Positions 7,409 to 15,283 of a stretch of DNA of 16,355 nucleotides are shown in pieces. Numbering within the stretch: the stretch's first letter is position 1; every line of letters starts with the position of its first letter. This DNA is from JBDTLH01 sp039934875 (lineage in GTDB: Bacteria > Acidobacteriota > Terriglobia > Terriglobales > Acidobacteriaceae): contig JBDTLH010000235.1 in NCBI GenBank assembly GCA_039934875.1, forward strand, positions 1 through 16,355, written 5' to 3'. The position numbers and the translations under genes are program-made. The notes beneath the pieces were generated by a model that saw only the letters and a list, made by a program, of their open reading frames with translations, was not told where the DNA came from and searched no databases.

Positions 7409-7537
7409 ATGCAGAAGATCACCCCATTCCTGTGGTTTGCTGCAAAGCAAGAATGCATCAGCCAAAGTAAAATGGCTGCCATGATGCAGATGACCAAGCT
7501 GGATATCGCCGGCCTGAGACGGGCAGCCGAGGGATAA
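7409..7537 (+). pseudogene. Internally deleted VOC (PhnB/3-dmu-9_3-mt type) gene, 42 codons left
   Basis: The reading frame has an intact ribosome-binding site (GAAAGGA, from 7397), ATG and stop. It encodes MQKITPFLWFAAKQ, then a short junction (ECISQS), then MAAMMQMTKLDIAGLRRAAEG. The first part matches the N-terminus of the '3-demethylubiquinone-9 3-methyltransferase-like' VOC family. The last part matches its C-terminal helix (normally ...RVMxAMMxMxKxDIAxLxxAxxG). Full-length members have about 150-160 residues, so some 110 central residues are missing without loss of frame. It is probably non-functional as an enzyme. Its stop lies one base before the MoaD start and its last codons contain the MoaD ribosome-binding site, so its translation may still matter for coupling. 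Confidence 0.75.
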
Positions 7538-7541
7538 TGTG
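7529..7541 (+). promoter_or_regulatory. Ribosome-binding site inside the VOC remnant that fixes the MoaD start
   Basis: GAGGG (7529-7533) lies 5 bases before GTG (7539-7541) and within the last codons of the preceding small frame. This supports GTG 7539 over the ATG at 7551, which has no comparable sequence in front of it. Confidence 0.6.
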
Positions 7542-7847
7542 AGTGTCAATATGGTTCGACTGGAATTACCCGCGCATTTACGGAGCCTGGCGCGCATCAG
7601 CGGCGAGGTCAAGCTCGACGTGCGCGGAGAGGTCACGCAGCGATCAGTGCTGAATGCGCTCGAAGCGGACTATCCCATGTTGCGGGGGACCATCCGCGAT
7701 CAGGTTACGCAGAAGCGGCGTCCGTTCGTGCGCTTCTTTGCGTGTGAGCAGGACCTCTCGCATGAGTCTCCTGATGCTCCGCTGCCCCATGAAGTGGCGA
7801 CTGCCGTCGAGCCTTTGCTGGTGGTAGGCGCCATCGCTGGGGGATGA
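7539..7847 (+). CDS. MoaD/ThiS family sulfur-carrier protein
   Basis: The 102-residue beta-grasp protein ends in the diglycine ...VVGAIAGG, the tail that an E1 enzyme adenylates and that is then turned into a thiocarboxylate. The core contains MVRLELPAHLRSLARISGEV, a helix (TQRSVLNALEADYPMLRG) and FVRFFACEQD. It is longer than standard MoaD (about 80 residues) and of the CysO/MoaD-like type. Its stop overlaps the next start by ATGA (7844-7847), so it is translationally coupled to the MoeZ-like E1. No moaE, thiG, cysM or JAMM-protease gene is seen in the window, so the end use of the sulfur (molybdopterin, cysteine, thiolated tRNA or protein conjugation) is open. GTG is chosen as start because of GAGGG 5 bases upstream. 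Confidence 0.88.
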   Translation: MSVNMVRLELPAHLRSLARISGEVKLDVRGEVTQRSVLNALEADYPMLRGTIRDQVTQKRRPFVRFFACEQDLSHESPDAPLPHEVATAVEPLLVVGAIAGG

Positions 7848-9016
7848 GGATGTTCGCGTCCACTGAAACCATCGGTCTTACGAGTGAAGAGGTGCTGCGT
7901 TATTCACGGCATCTGATCATGCCTGAAGTTTCGCAGGAAGGGCAACAGCGGCTGAAGGCAGCGCGAGTGCTGTGCATCGGCGCCGGTGGACTAGGCTCGC
8001 CACTTGCGCTCTATCTGGCGGCTGCCGGCATCGGCACACTGGGAGTGGTGGATTTCGATGTGGTGGACTACACCAATCTGCAGCGGCAAATCATCCACAC
8101 CACCCCTGACGTCGGCAGGTCGAAGGTCGGATCTGCCGCGGAGAAGATCGCGGCGATCAATCCGTTCGTCAAAGTGCGGCCCTTCGATACCAAGCTCACG
8201 AGCGCAAATGCGCTGGAGATATTTCGCGACTTCGACATCATCGCGGACGGCACCGACAACTTCGCCACCCGCTATCTGGTGAACGACGCCTGTGTGCTGA
8301 GCGGCAAACTCAATGTATATGCCTCTGTCTTCCGCTTCGAGGGTCAAGCCAGCGTCTTTGCAGCGAAGAGCGGGCCCTGCTACCGCTGCCTCTATCCCGA
8401 GCCGCCGCCGCCCGGTATGGTCCCGTCGTGCGCAGAGGGCGGAGTGCTCGGCGTTCTGCCCGGACTTTTGGGAATGATGCAGGCGACCGAAGTAATCAAG
8501 CTGGTGCTTGGCCTGGGCGATCCGCTGATCGGGAGACTGTTGTTAGTGGACGCGCTTGCCATGCGCTTCCGCGAGCTGAAGATACGCAAAGACCCCGAGT
8601 GCCCGGTTTGCGGCGTGAATCCGACGCTCAAAGAATTGATTGACTATGACCAGTTCTGTGCCGTCCGCGGGGAGACTCCCGCCAACTCCGCTGTGCTGCC
8701 GGAGATGCAACCGGAAGAGCTAAACCGCCGATTGGATGCAGGGGAAGACATCTTCGTGCTCGACGTTCGCGAGCCGCATGAATATCAGATCTGCAGCCTG
8801 GGTGGGCATCTGATACCGCTCGGCGATCTGCCGCAACGCGTGCATGAGTTGAATTCTTATCGCGAGCGCGAAATTGTGGTGCATTGCAAGAGTGGCGCTC
8901 GCAGCGCCAAGGCGGTCGAGGTATTGCAGCAGGCGGGCTTTAGAAGTGTCTTGAACCTGGCGGGTGGAATTATGGGGTGGGCGGACAAAATTGACCGTAC
9001 GATGCCCCGATATTGA
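7844..9016 (+). CDS. moeZ: MoeZ-type adenylyltransferase/sulfurtransferase (ThiF-E1 plus rhodanese)
   Basis: This enzyme adenylates the C-terminal glycine of a MoaD/ThiS-type carrier and supplies sulfur to it. Residues about 12-260 form the E1-like ThiF/MoeB domain: the nucleotide loop VLCIGAGGLGSPLALYLAAA (42-61), acidic DFDVVDYTNLQRQ (70-82) and ADGTDNF (134-140). Zinc cysteines are C179/C182 (CYRC) and C253/C256 (CPVC). Residues about 285-390 form a rhodanese domain with active-site loop CKSGARS (C348). Met-211/212 stand where eukaryotic MOCS3 has the E1 cysteine, so catalysis through a thioester there is unlikely. The 390-residue length and domain order match MoeZ/MOCS3/Uba4-type fusions. 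It overlaps the MoaD gene by ATGA, which strongly suggests they are partners. It is the last gene of the run; convergent dnaE2 follows. Confidence 0.92.
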   Translation: MRMFASTETIGLTSEEVLRYSRHLIMPEVSQEGQQRLKAARVLCIGAGGLGSPLALYLAAAGIGTLGVVDFDVVDYTNLQRQIIHTTPDVGRSKVGSAAEKIAAINPFVKVRPFDTKLTSANALEIFRDFDIIADGTDNFATRYLVNDACVLSGKLNVYASVFRFEGQASVFAAKSGPCYRCLYPEPPPPGMVPSCAEGGVLGVLPGLLGMMQATEVIKLVLGLGDPLIGRLLLVDALAMRFRELKIRKDPECPVCGVNPTLKELIDYDQFCAVRGETPANSAVLPEMQPEELNRRLDAGEDIFVLDVREPHEYQICSLGGHLIPLGDLPQRVHELNSYREREIVVHCKSGARSAKAVEVLQQAGFRSVLNLAGGIMGWADKIDRTMPRY

Positions 9017-9070
9017 GCAGCCTGTGTGACACGCATTTCAGCCCTGAAGTAGATTACCGGGAAGACGCAA

Positions 9071-9096
9071 GATGCTTCGCTGCGCTCAGCATGACA
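9071..9096. repeat. REP-like palindromic intergenic element
   Basis: The 26 bases contain GATGCTTCGCTGCGCTCAGC followed by ATGACA. ATGCT and AGCAT form the outer arms. On the minus strand it begins TGTCATGCTGAG, a word I associate with short repeats scattered between genes in Acidobacteriota. Only one copy is in this window, so its repeat nature rests on recognition. Confidence 0.5.
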
Positions 9097-9109
9097 ATCG
9101 CGTTGCTAT

Positions 9110-9145
9110 TATCGCTAGCGCGATAGGTCGGCGGGGACGCCGACC
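9110..9145. terminator. Two back-to-back hairpins between convergent genes
   Basis: TATCGC-TAGC-GCGATA (9110-9125) is a perfect 6-bp stem with a 4-base loop. It is followed without a gap by GGTCGGCG-GGGA-CGCCGACC (9126-9145), a perfect 8-bp stem with a 4-base loop. They lie between the moeZ stop (9016) and the dnaE2 stop (9166), where a two-way terminator is expected. There is no T-run on either side, so termination would be atypical; a repeat element is the alternative. Confidence 0.45.
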
Positions 9146-9165
9146 CTCCAAGATCGTCATCGGGG

Positions 9166-12100
9166 TCAATGAAAATCATGCGAACGCAGATCCAGCGTGC
9201 TATCCGCGAGGGCAATCAGATGTGTCGCCTTGACATGCACCACGCCATCCTGGTTCTGCAGTGGCCCTTCCACCAGAAGAAATTTACTGCGCGTGACCAA
9301 CAGGTGCTCCCGTTCATAGAGATCAGGCGTGACGATGACATTAGCGATGCCGGTCTCGTCTTCCATAGAAAGGAAGATGAAGCCTTTTGCCGTGCCGGGG
9401 CGCTGCCGGGCAATGATGCAGCCGGCGGCGCGAACAACGTCTCCATCGCGGCGCGTCCGCAGCTCCTCGGCTGACAGGACCTTTTGCCGGCGCAGCTCAG
9501 AGCGGCGGTAGTACATGGGATGTTTCCCGACGGTAAGACCGGTGCCGGCATAGTCCGCGACCAGACGCTCTTCCGTATTCATTTGTGAAAGAGGTTGAGC
9601 TTCCGATTCATCCCGCAGCCATGCACTTTTTTGCCGGAGCAGCGGTCCCTCTGGCTTTCCCGCGCGCTCCACCTGCCAGAGCGCATCGCGGCGATGGGCA
9701 ATTCCGTCGAGCTTGTTTAGAGCGCCGATGCGGGCCAGCAGCGTAAGCTCTCTTCGATTCAGCGCGGGGACACGCAGCGCCAGGTCTTCCGCCGATTGAA
9801 ACGCACCATCCTGCTCGCGCGCGGCTACCAGCGCCTCCCCCGATTGCCGGCGCAGCCCCTTCGCATATCCCATGCCCATGCGTACAGATAGAGCGCTTTC
9901 GCTCTCATGTTCGATGGTGCAGGCCCAATTCGACCGCTGCACGTCGATGGGCTTCACGCGCAGGCCGTGGCGCTGTGCATCCTTTACCAGCACCGCGGGC
10001 ATATAGAAGCCCATGGGTTGATTGTTCAGAATGGCGCAGGTAAATGCAGCGAGGTAACGCACTTTGAAGTATGCGGATGCATAGGCGATCAGCGCGAAGC
10101 TGGCGGCGTGCGATTCGGGAAACCCATACAGAGCGAAAGAGCTAATGTTCTGCACAATGTTCTCTTGCGTGGCGGCATTAAGACCGTTGGCGGTCATTCC
10201 CGCGCGGAGTTTTCCTTCGAGGTCCTTCATTCGCTGCCAGGAGCGGCGCATGCCCACCGCGCGGCGCAACTCCTCCGCCTCCGCGCCGGAGAAGTTGGCG
10301 ACCGTCATGGCAATGCGCAGCAACTGCTCCTGAAAGAGAGGCACGCCCAGGGTGCGTTTCAAGACCGGTTCCAGCGAAGGATGTGGGTAGGTCACCTCTT
10401 CCTTCTGCTGGCGGCGCCGCATGTAGGGATGCATCATCTTGCCCACGATGGGGCCGGGGCGGATGATCGCCACCTGCACCACGAGGTCGTAAAAGCGGTC
10501 GGGGCAATTCCGCGGCAGGGACGCCATCTGTGCGCGGCTTTCCACCTGAAACATGCCTACGGTGTCGGCGCGCTGCAAGGTGCGATAGACTTCTGGGTCC
10601 TGGGGCAACTGCGCGAGGTCCACAGCTTCTCGATAGTGTTGAGGGACCAGCTCCAGGCAATCTTCGATGACCGCCATCATGCCCAGCCCGAGCAGGTCCA
10701 CTTTAACGATGCCGAGGTCCGCACAATCCTCTTTGTCCCACTGAATCACAGTGCGGCCGGGCATGGATGCGCGCTCCAGTGGCACCACACAGTTCAATTG
10801 ACCGCGGCAGATCACCATGCCGCCGGAGTGTTGTCCGAGATGCCGCGGCAGGTCCTGAATGCGCATGCACAGCTCCAGGTACTTCGCGATGCGTGGATGC
10901 CGCAGATCGAATCCGGCGTTATGAAAGGAATGTGCCATGGTGTCGGTTTTACCGCGCCATTCCCATTGGCTGACCAGTGCTGACAATCGCCCTAATGTCT
11001 CCTGATCGAAGCCTAGAGCTTTGCCGACCTCCCGTGCAGCCGATTTGCCGCGATAGGTGATAACGTTCGCGGTCATCGCCGCGCCTAGCTCGCCATAACG
11101 CTGATACACGTACTGGATGGCCTGTTCGCGTTTTTCCTCGGAGGGCAAATCGAGATCGATGTCCGGCCACTCGCCGCGGCTCTCACTGAGAAAACGCTCG
11201 AAAAGCAATTCCATCCCGACTGGGTCAATGGCGGTAATTTCGAGCGCATAACAGACGGCGGAGTTTGCCGCGCTGCCGCGCCCTTGAATCAGGATGCCGT
11301 TGCTTTTGCAGTACTCAACGATGTCCCGGACGATCAGGAAGTATCCCGCGAAGCCCAGCCTGGCGATCAGCGCAAGCTCATGCTCTACCTGTTTCTTCGC
11401 GCGATCCAGTAAGCCCCGATCACGCTTTGGTTCGTAGCGCCGTTCGACGCCTTCCGCTACCCGCTTGCGCAGAAAGCTGTCCATCGTCTCTCCGTCGGGC
11501 ACGGGATAGCGGGGAAATTCATATCCCAGGTCGCTCAGTTCAAATGTGAGACGAGAGGAGAGTTCAACCGTGTTCTCGATTGCCAGGGGCACATCGCGGA
11601 AGAGGGCTGCCATCTCCCGCGCCGGGCGCACATAGCGTTGGCTGTTTAAGGTAAGAAGCCGGCCTGCATGATCGAGGTCGGTGTGATGGCGGATGGCGGC
11701 GAAGAGGTCCAGCACTTCCCGGTCATACGGGGTGGCATAGCGGACGCCATTGGTTGCGAGGATGGGCAGTTTGAGAGAGCGGGCGATGCGAATCGCCGCC
11801 TGGTTGCGCCACTCTTGTTCCCGCTCACAATGGCGTTGCAGTTCGACGTAAACGTTATCCCGGCCAAAGATTTGGACAAGTTGATTCACCGTTGCACGGC
11901 CAGCCTCTTCCCCGCGATTGACCAGCGCCGCAGCCAGAGGTCCCTCCTCTCCGCCGGTCAGGCAAACCAGGCCGGATGCGTATTGCTGAAGATCGTCGTG
12001 GGAGGCTGCGCCTTCGGCCTTGGTCTTTTCGCGCAGCTTAAACTGCGAGATGAGCCGGCATAAGTTTTGATAGCCGGTACGGGATTCGCAGAGCAAGGAG

Positions 12101-12396
12101 AGGCGCGCGGGTTCCGCGCGGTGCTGGTGGGGTAGCCATGGCGGCGGGGCCAGCCGCGGGCCGAAGCTCGAAGTGGCGATCTCTGCTCCGATCTCCGCTC
12201 CGATGTGGGCGCGAACGCCGTTCCTTTTAGAGCTGGTATGAAAGCGGGCGGAGCCATATACGCCATTGCGGTCGAGCAACGCCATGGCCGGCAGATCGAG
12301 TTCCACTGCGCGTTGGATAAGCTCTTCCGGCTGCGATGCGCCTTCGAGAAAACTAAAGGCGCTGGCCGCGTGCAATTCAAGGTAACGCTCAGTCAT
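9166..12396 (-). CDS. dnaE2: Error-prone DNA polymerase III alpha subunit DnaE2 (ImuC)
   Basis: This C-family DNA polymerase copies past lesions as part of the ImuA-ImuB-DnaE2 mutasome. The 1076 residues match the usual length. The N-terminus YLELHAASAFSFLEGAS opens the PHP domain (to about 270). The polymerase palm follows, with RGSAANSAVCYALEI (373-387) and catalytic aspartates D412 and D414 in PDIDLDLPSEEKR; D567 in IVKVDLLGLGMM is the likely third. A helix-hairpin-helix region follows, and residues about 985-1060 form the OB domain (RAAGCIIARQRPGTAKGFIF). There is no proofreading exonuclease domain. The start ATG (12394-12396) overlaps the imuB stop (12389-12391) by 8 bases and has no strong ribosome-binding site, so translational coupling is likely. 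It is the last gene of the cassette. Confidence 0.97.
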   Translation of the reverse strand: MTERYLELHAASAFSFLEGASQPEELIQRAVELDLPAMALLDRNGVYGSARFHTSSKRNGVRAHIGAEIGAEIATSSFGPRLAPPPWLPHQHRAEPARLSLLCESRTGYQNLCRLISQFKLREKTKAEGAASHDDLQQYASGLVCLTGGEEGPLAAALVNRGEEAGRATVNQLVQIFGRDNVYVELQRHCEREQEWRNQAAIRIARSLKLPILATNGVRYATPYDREVLDLFAAIRHHTDLDHAGRLLTLNSQRYVRPAREMAALFRDVPLAIENTVELSSRLTFELSDLGYEFPRYPVPDGETMDSFLRKRVAEGVERRYEPKRDRGLLDRAKKQVEHELALIARLGFAGYFLIVRDIVEYCKSNGILIQGRGSAANSAVCYALEITAIDPVGMELLFERFLSESRGEWPDIDLDLPSEEKREQAIQYVYQRYGELGAAMTANVITYRGKSAAREVGKALGFDQETLGRLSALVSQWEWRGKTDTMAHSFHNAGFDLRHPRIAKYLELCMRIQDLPRHLGQHSGGMVICRGQLNCVVPLERASMPGRTVIQWDKEDCADLGIVKVDLLGLGMMAVIEDCLELVPQHYREAVDLAQLPQDPEVYRTLQRADTVGMFQVESRAQMASLPRNCPDRFYDLVVQVAIIRPGPIVGKMMHPYMRRRQQKEEVTYPHPSLEPVLKRTLGVPLFQEQLLRIAMTVANFSGAEAEELRRAVGMRRSWQRMKDLEGKLRAGMTANGLNAATQENIVQNISSFALYGFPESHAASFALIAYASAYFKVRYLAAFTCAILNNQPMGFYMPAVLVKDAQRHGLRVKPIDVQRSNWACTIEHESESALSVRMGMGYAKGLRRQSGEALVAAREQDGAFQSAEDLALRVPALNRRELTLLARIGALNKLDGIAHRRDALWQVERAGKPEGPLLRQKSAWLRDESEAQPLSQMNTEERLVADYAGTGLTVGKHPMYYRRSELRRQKVLSAEELRTRRDGDVVRAAGCIIARQRPGTAKGFIFLSMEDETGIANVIVTPDLYEREHLLVTRSKFLLVEGPLQNQDGVVHVKATHLIALADSTLDLRSHDFH

Positions 12397-13948
12397 AGAG
12401 CGCCATCACTTGCCAGCAGTCCCGCAGCAGGTCGCGCGCCAGGCAGCAACAAAATAATGCGTCGTCTTCATTTTTCGCGCGCGCTACCAGGTCCCACTGC
12501 TCCAGCTCCCACAATTCCGGGTTCCACCATTCGCCGCTGGTTAGCCAGGGGCCATAAGCGTGTTCGACGGCATATTTCTTTCCGTGAAATATGAATGTTT
12601 CCGGGCGGCAGTCGCGCAATGTGACAGTGGCAGCCTCAGGGGGACGGAGCTGCCGCAGGGCGGAAGCGGGTTGGGTGGATACGATTTCCACATTGGAGGG
12701 CGCAGGAATAGTGAATGGCTCCATGCGGAAGCTGTCGGGCTGGTGCGTGTCCTGGAGCACTGCCCGGCCCACGCGGTCTTCGCCAACGATGGCGCGAATA
12801 CGTGCCAGAGTCACCTCCAGACGCATGGGCTCGGGCACCTGGGGAGAGAATAAGCCGAGCTGTACTTTGCTGGTGCTGCCCGGCTCCGCTGCAAGCGTCA
12901 GCGAAAGGACTGCCGCGGGAGGCGGATGTGCCTGCAAATCGAGGTGAAGGAGTTTGAGCCATAACTGCCGGTCGGTTAACGGCAGCGCTGGGCGCACGGT
13001 GCGCGTATGCGCTGCTCCACCTTGCAACGACAGTGTGACAGTGACGGAAGCAAGTGCCAGCGTTCGTGCGGCTGCGCGGAGGATGAGTTGCTCCAGCATG
13101 GTGCTAATAACGAACAACAGCGGATCCAGCAACTCCACAGGAAAATCGAGTTCCATGCGCTCTTCGAGGGTGAAAGCAGTTTCCACCGGGAGAAACAGAT
13201 GCGGCAAGTTCCCTTGCGCCAAGCTACGCAAGCGTTTGCCCTCCTGTCCCATTCGGGCGATCAAATCCTTCTCCGGCAGAGCCGCCAGCATTCCTAAAGT
13301 GCGAATACCCCACAGGGAAAATGTCTCTGCCTGCTCTTCGCATAGGCCGAGGACGGCCAGCGGGAGCGGAGCTAATGCTGTGCTCTCTTCTCCCGCGGGA
13401 ATAACCGCCACCCCAGCTTCCGGCGGCATGCCTTTGGCGAGACAAACCGCCGCGTGGAAGTTGCCGCTAATGGCGACGCAAGCCACGACTCCCAATGCTT
13501 GCACCCGCTCCAGCAAGGCTGTTGCTAATTTGTCTGGCTGGCCTAGCAATTTCTCTGTTCCGTCAATATCGAGGACACATAAAAATGCGCGTTCCTCGTT
13601 CTTGCTCTGGTGGTTGGTACCAGGAGAATCGACACGAGGAGAAAATGTCTCCATACATTCAAGCAAGACCGCCTTCGCCGCGGATTCCTGCGCTCTCGAG
13701 CGTGGCAACACGGTGACTGAAGGGAAGGTATCCATCTCCACGCGATTCATGCCAGGAGCAACACCCAGGGCATACGCCTTCGAGTTCAGTGAGCAGACAT
13801 GTTGTAACGGCGGTTCGCCTTGCATCACCGCGCAAGGAAGGTTGCGCAGCTCTGGCCGCAAACGCAATAGCGCTTGCGCGGGAAACTCTCTGGCCATGAG
13901 ACAGGCGTATAACTCCGCAGACTTCTCCCTCATGCTCGCCATGGTCAT
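12389..13948 (-). CDS. imuB: ImuB, catalytically inactive Y-family polymerase homologue
   Basis: ImuB links DnaE2 to the replication clamp at lesions. The frame is open from 14116, but I place the start at ATG 13946-13948 because it overlaps the imuA stop (13945-13947) as ATGA, giving 519 residues (MTMASMREKSAELYACLMAR...). The Y-family palm and fingers are recognisable, but the metal-binding acidic residues are not in place: motif I reads YACLMAREF instead of DxDxFF, and motif III reads LDIDGTEKLLG without the usual DE pair. A QLGLF motif at 363-367 matches the beta-clamp binding consensus QLxLF and sits in the expected place after the little-finger domain. The C-terminal tail (about 440-519; PWLTSGEWW, ARDLLRDCW) is the region ImuB proteins use for partner contacts. 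Cassette order imuA-imuB-dnaE2 supports the call. Confidence 0.93.
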   Translation of the reverse strand: MTMASMREKSAELYACLMAREFPAQALLRLRPELRNLPCAVMQGEPPLQHVCSLNSKAYALGVAPGMNRVEMDTFPSVTVLPRSRAQESAAKAVLLECMETFSPRVDSPGTNHQSKNEERAFLCVLDIDGTEKLLGQPDKLATALLERVQALGVVACVAISGNFHAAVCLAKGMPPEAGVAVIPAGEESTALAPLPLAVLGLCEEQAETFSLWGIRTLGMLAALPEKDLIARMGQEGKRLRSLAQGNLPHLFLPVETAFTLEERMELDFPVELLDPLLFVISTMLEQLILRAAARTLALASVTVTLSLQGGAAHTRTVRPALPLTDRQLWLKLLHLDLQAHPPPAAVLSLTLAAEPGSTSKVQLGLFSPQVPEPMRLEVTLARIRAIVGEDRVGRAVLQDTHQPDSFRMEPFTIPAPSNVEIVSTQPASALRQLRPPEAATVTLRDCRPETFIFHGKKYAVEHAYGPWLTSGEWWNPELWELEQWDLVARAKNEDDALFCCCLARDLLRDCWQVMALYD

Positions 13949-14985
13949 GCGCGGCCTGCCCATGTAGTTCGGCCACGCCAATTTGCGGTGGTTTCGCGCT
14001 GTGGCGGCTTGCGTAATGGGACCCCATCCGCGTGTTCTACGAATCGCTGACGGGCTACTTCCACGCGGTGCTCGATTCCGGTAAATACCGTGGAATCGGA
14101 GGGGAGCGCACCACATGAGCGCAGATGAAGCGCCAACGCCGCGCTGCTTTTAGCGCAGGCGTACTGGGTCAGCAGAAGAACGCAGGCTTGCATACGCTCC
14201 GCTGCGGCGCGGTAGCGGAACCAGGTCGCTAGCGGTATGCGTGAGGCATACTCGGGGGCGATACTGCCCATATCCAGAACAATCGCGCTGAATCCTCCCG
14301 CTTGTAGAAGCAGGTCAGTGGTTCGCAGCGCCTGCTCGATCCTCGCCCAGGGTTTGCTGGAGATACCTGTTCTATTGATCAGCGTGCTGTTTGTATGGAG
14401 CATTAGTTTCTGCAGCGAATCGGGCGCGAAGGCCTCTCGTTCGGTTCTCACGCTTGGTTGCGGAGCCGTTGTTCTCTTGCGCAGCAAGCCACTCACTGCA
14501 TCGGCGAGCCCCCTCACCTCAGCGCGGGGATGGGGACCAAATCCTCCACCATGCAGGCCTTTTGTGATGGGTGGCGGCACGAGATATTTCTTAGGGAGCA
14601 CAAAGCCGTTCTTTGAAGGCTGCGAGGGGCGATTTGCAAAAGAGGCTGCACAGCGCACCCAGAGTAGGCGAGCGAGGTCCACTCCCGCCGCGGAGGCAGA
14701 TGCCGGGTGCAGCGCATCGCCTACGTCCACCCAGGCACAGACCTTGTTGGCGTGCGTCATACGGGCGATCACAGAGAGCGCGAGCGAGGTGCGTCCCGAG
14801 CACTCCGCCCCGACCACCTCTGTGATAGCTCCTAACGGCAGACCGCCGTGCAATATTTGGTCAAGAGCGCAAATGCCGGAAAGCGTAACCTGACTAGTGA
14901 TCCTCTTTGGCGGGGTCAGGGCGGACGAAATGCGAGGGGCTAAAACAGCTTCAATCTGGGTGCGAAGTGCAGAGGCGGATGACAT
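13945..14985 (-). CDS. imuA: ImuA, RecA-like mutasome protein
   Basis: The 346-residue protein has the RecA-like core typical of ImuA (SulA-related annotation is also used). ALDQILHGGLPLGAITEVVG leads into a Walker-A-like loop GAECSGRTS (59-67), which aligns with RecA GPESSGKTT but has Arg (R65) where canonical ATPases have Lys. A RecA-like strand-loop VCAWVDVGDALHPASASAAG (82-101) follows. The C-terminus is basic (RKPPQRETTANWRGRTTW) and may contact DNA or partners. ImuA is thought to modulate the ImuB-DnaE2 complex at damaged DNA. The start ATG (14983-14985) has AAGG 9 bases upstream. The stop overlaps imuB by ATGA. It is the first gene of the cassette, so the promoter should lie at 14990-15060. 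Confidence 0.88.
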   Translation of the reverse strand: MSSASALRTQIEAVLAPRISSALTPPKRITSQVTLSGICALDQILHGGLPLGAITEVVGAECSGRTSLALSVIARMTHANKVCAWVDVGDALHPASASAAGVDLARLLWVRCAASFANRPSQPSKNGFVLPKKYLVPPPITKGLHGGGFGPHPRAEVRGLADAVSGLLRKRTTAPQPSVRTEREAFAPDSLQKLMLHTNSTLINRTGISSKPWARIEQALRTTDLLLQAGGFSAIVLDMGSIAPEYASRIPLATWFRYRAAAERMQACVLLLTQYACAKSSAALALHLRSCGALPSDSTVFTGIEHRVEVARQRFVEHADGVPLRKPPQRETTANWRGRTTWAGRA

Positions 14986-14990
14986 TTTTA

Positions 14991-15012
14991 TTCGCCTTAT
15001 ATTCGCCTATTT
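14991..15012. repeat. Tandem 11-bp repeat in the imuA control region
   Basis: TTCGCCTTATA (14991-15001) is followed directly by TTCGCCTATTT (15002-15012), so TTCGCC recurs after one DNA helical turn. TTCG (15002-15005) also pairs with CGAA (15017-15020) as a loose dyad. On the minus strand the second copy covers a possible -10, TAAATA (forward 15008-15013), and the first covers the imuA ribosome-binding site. It may be an operator. Confidence 0.45.
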
Positions 15013-15037
15013 AGAACGAACTTTGCAACTTGCTTTA

Positions 15038-15055
15038 CGCACTATCTATGGTGCG
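15038..15055. promoter_or_regulatory. Inverted repeat upstream of imuA
   Basis: CGCAC (15038-15042) and GTGCG (15051-15055) form a perfect 5-bp inverted repeat around an 8-base spacer. It lies about 25-45 bases upstream of the possible imuA -10, where an operator or activator site could act. No family can be assigned. Confidence 0.3.
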
Positions 15056-15206
15056 AAATGCATCTAGATGAATGAAAATAAACTGTTTATAAAAATTGTA
15101 GATTGCGGGCAGGAAGCACACAGAGCCGAGCGGAATTGTCAAACCCCATCGCCTGTCCGTTCGTTCCCCGGTTTCGCAATTTGCGATCGACAGGAGGCGG
15201 TTACGT

Positions 15207-15283
<77 letters not shown>

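Noticed and set aside
9907..10983. Long plus-strand frame (358 codons) inside dnaE2
   Set aside because: Antisense to the polymerase domain of dnaE2, with His/Ala/Gly-rich low-meaning sequence; a codon-bias artefact.
12954..13967. Plus-strand frame (337 codons) across imuB
   Set aside because: Antisense of imuB, Ser-rich translation without recognisable domains.
15174..15186. Palindrome TCGCAATTTGCGA downstream of tRNA-Pro
   Set aside because: No T-run follows on the tRNA strand and the loop is a single base; not a convincing terminator or operator.
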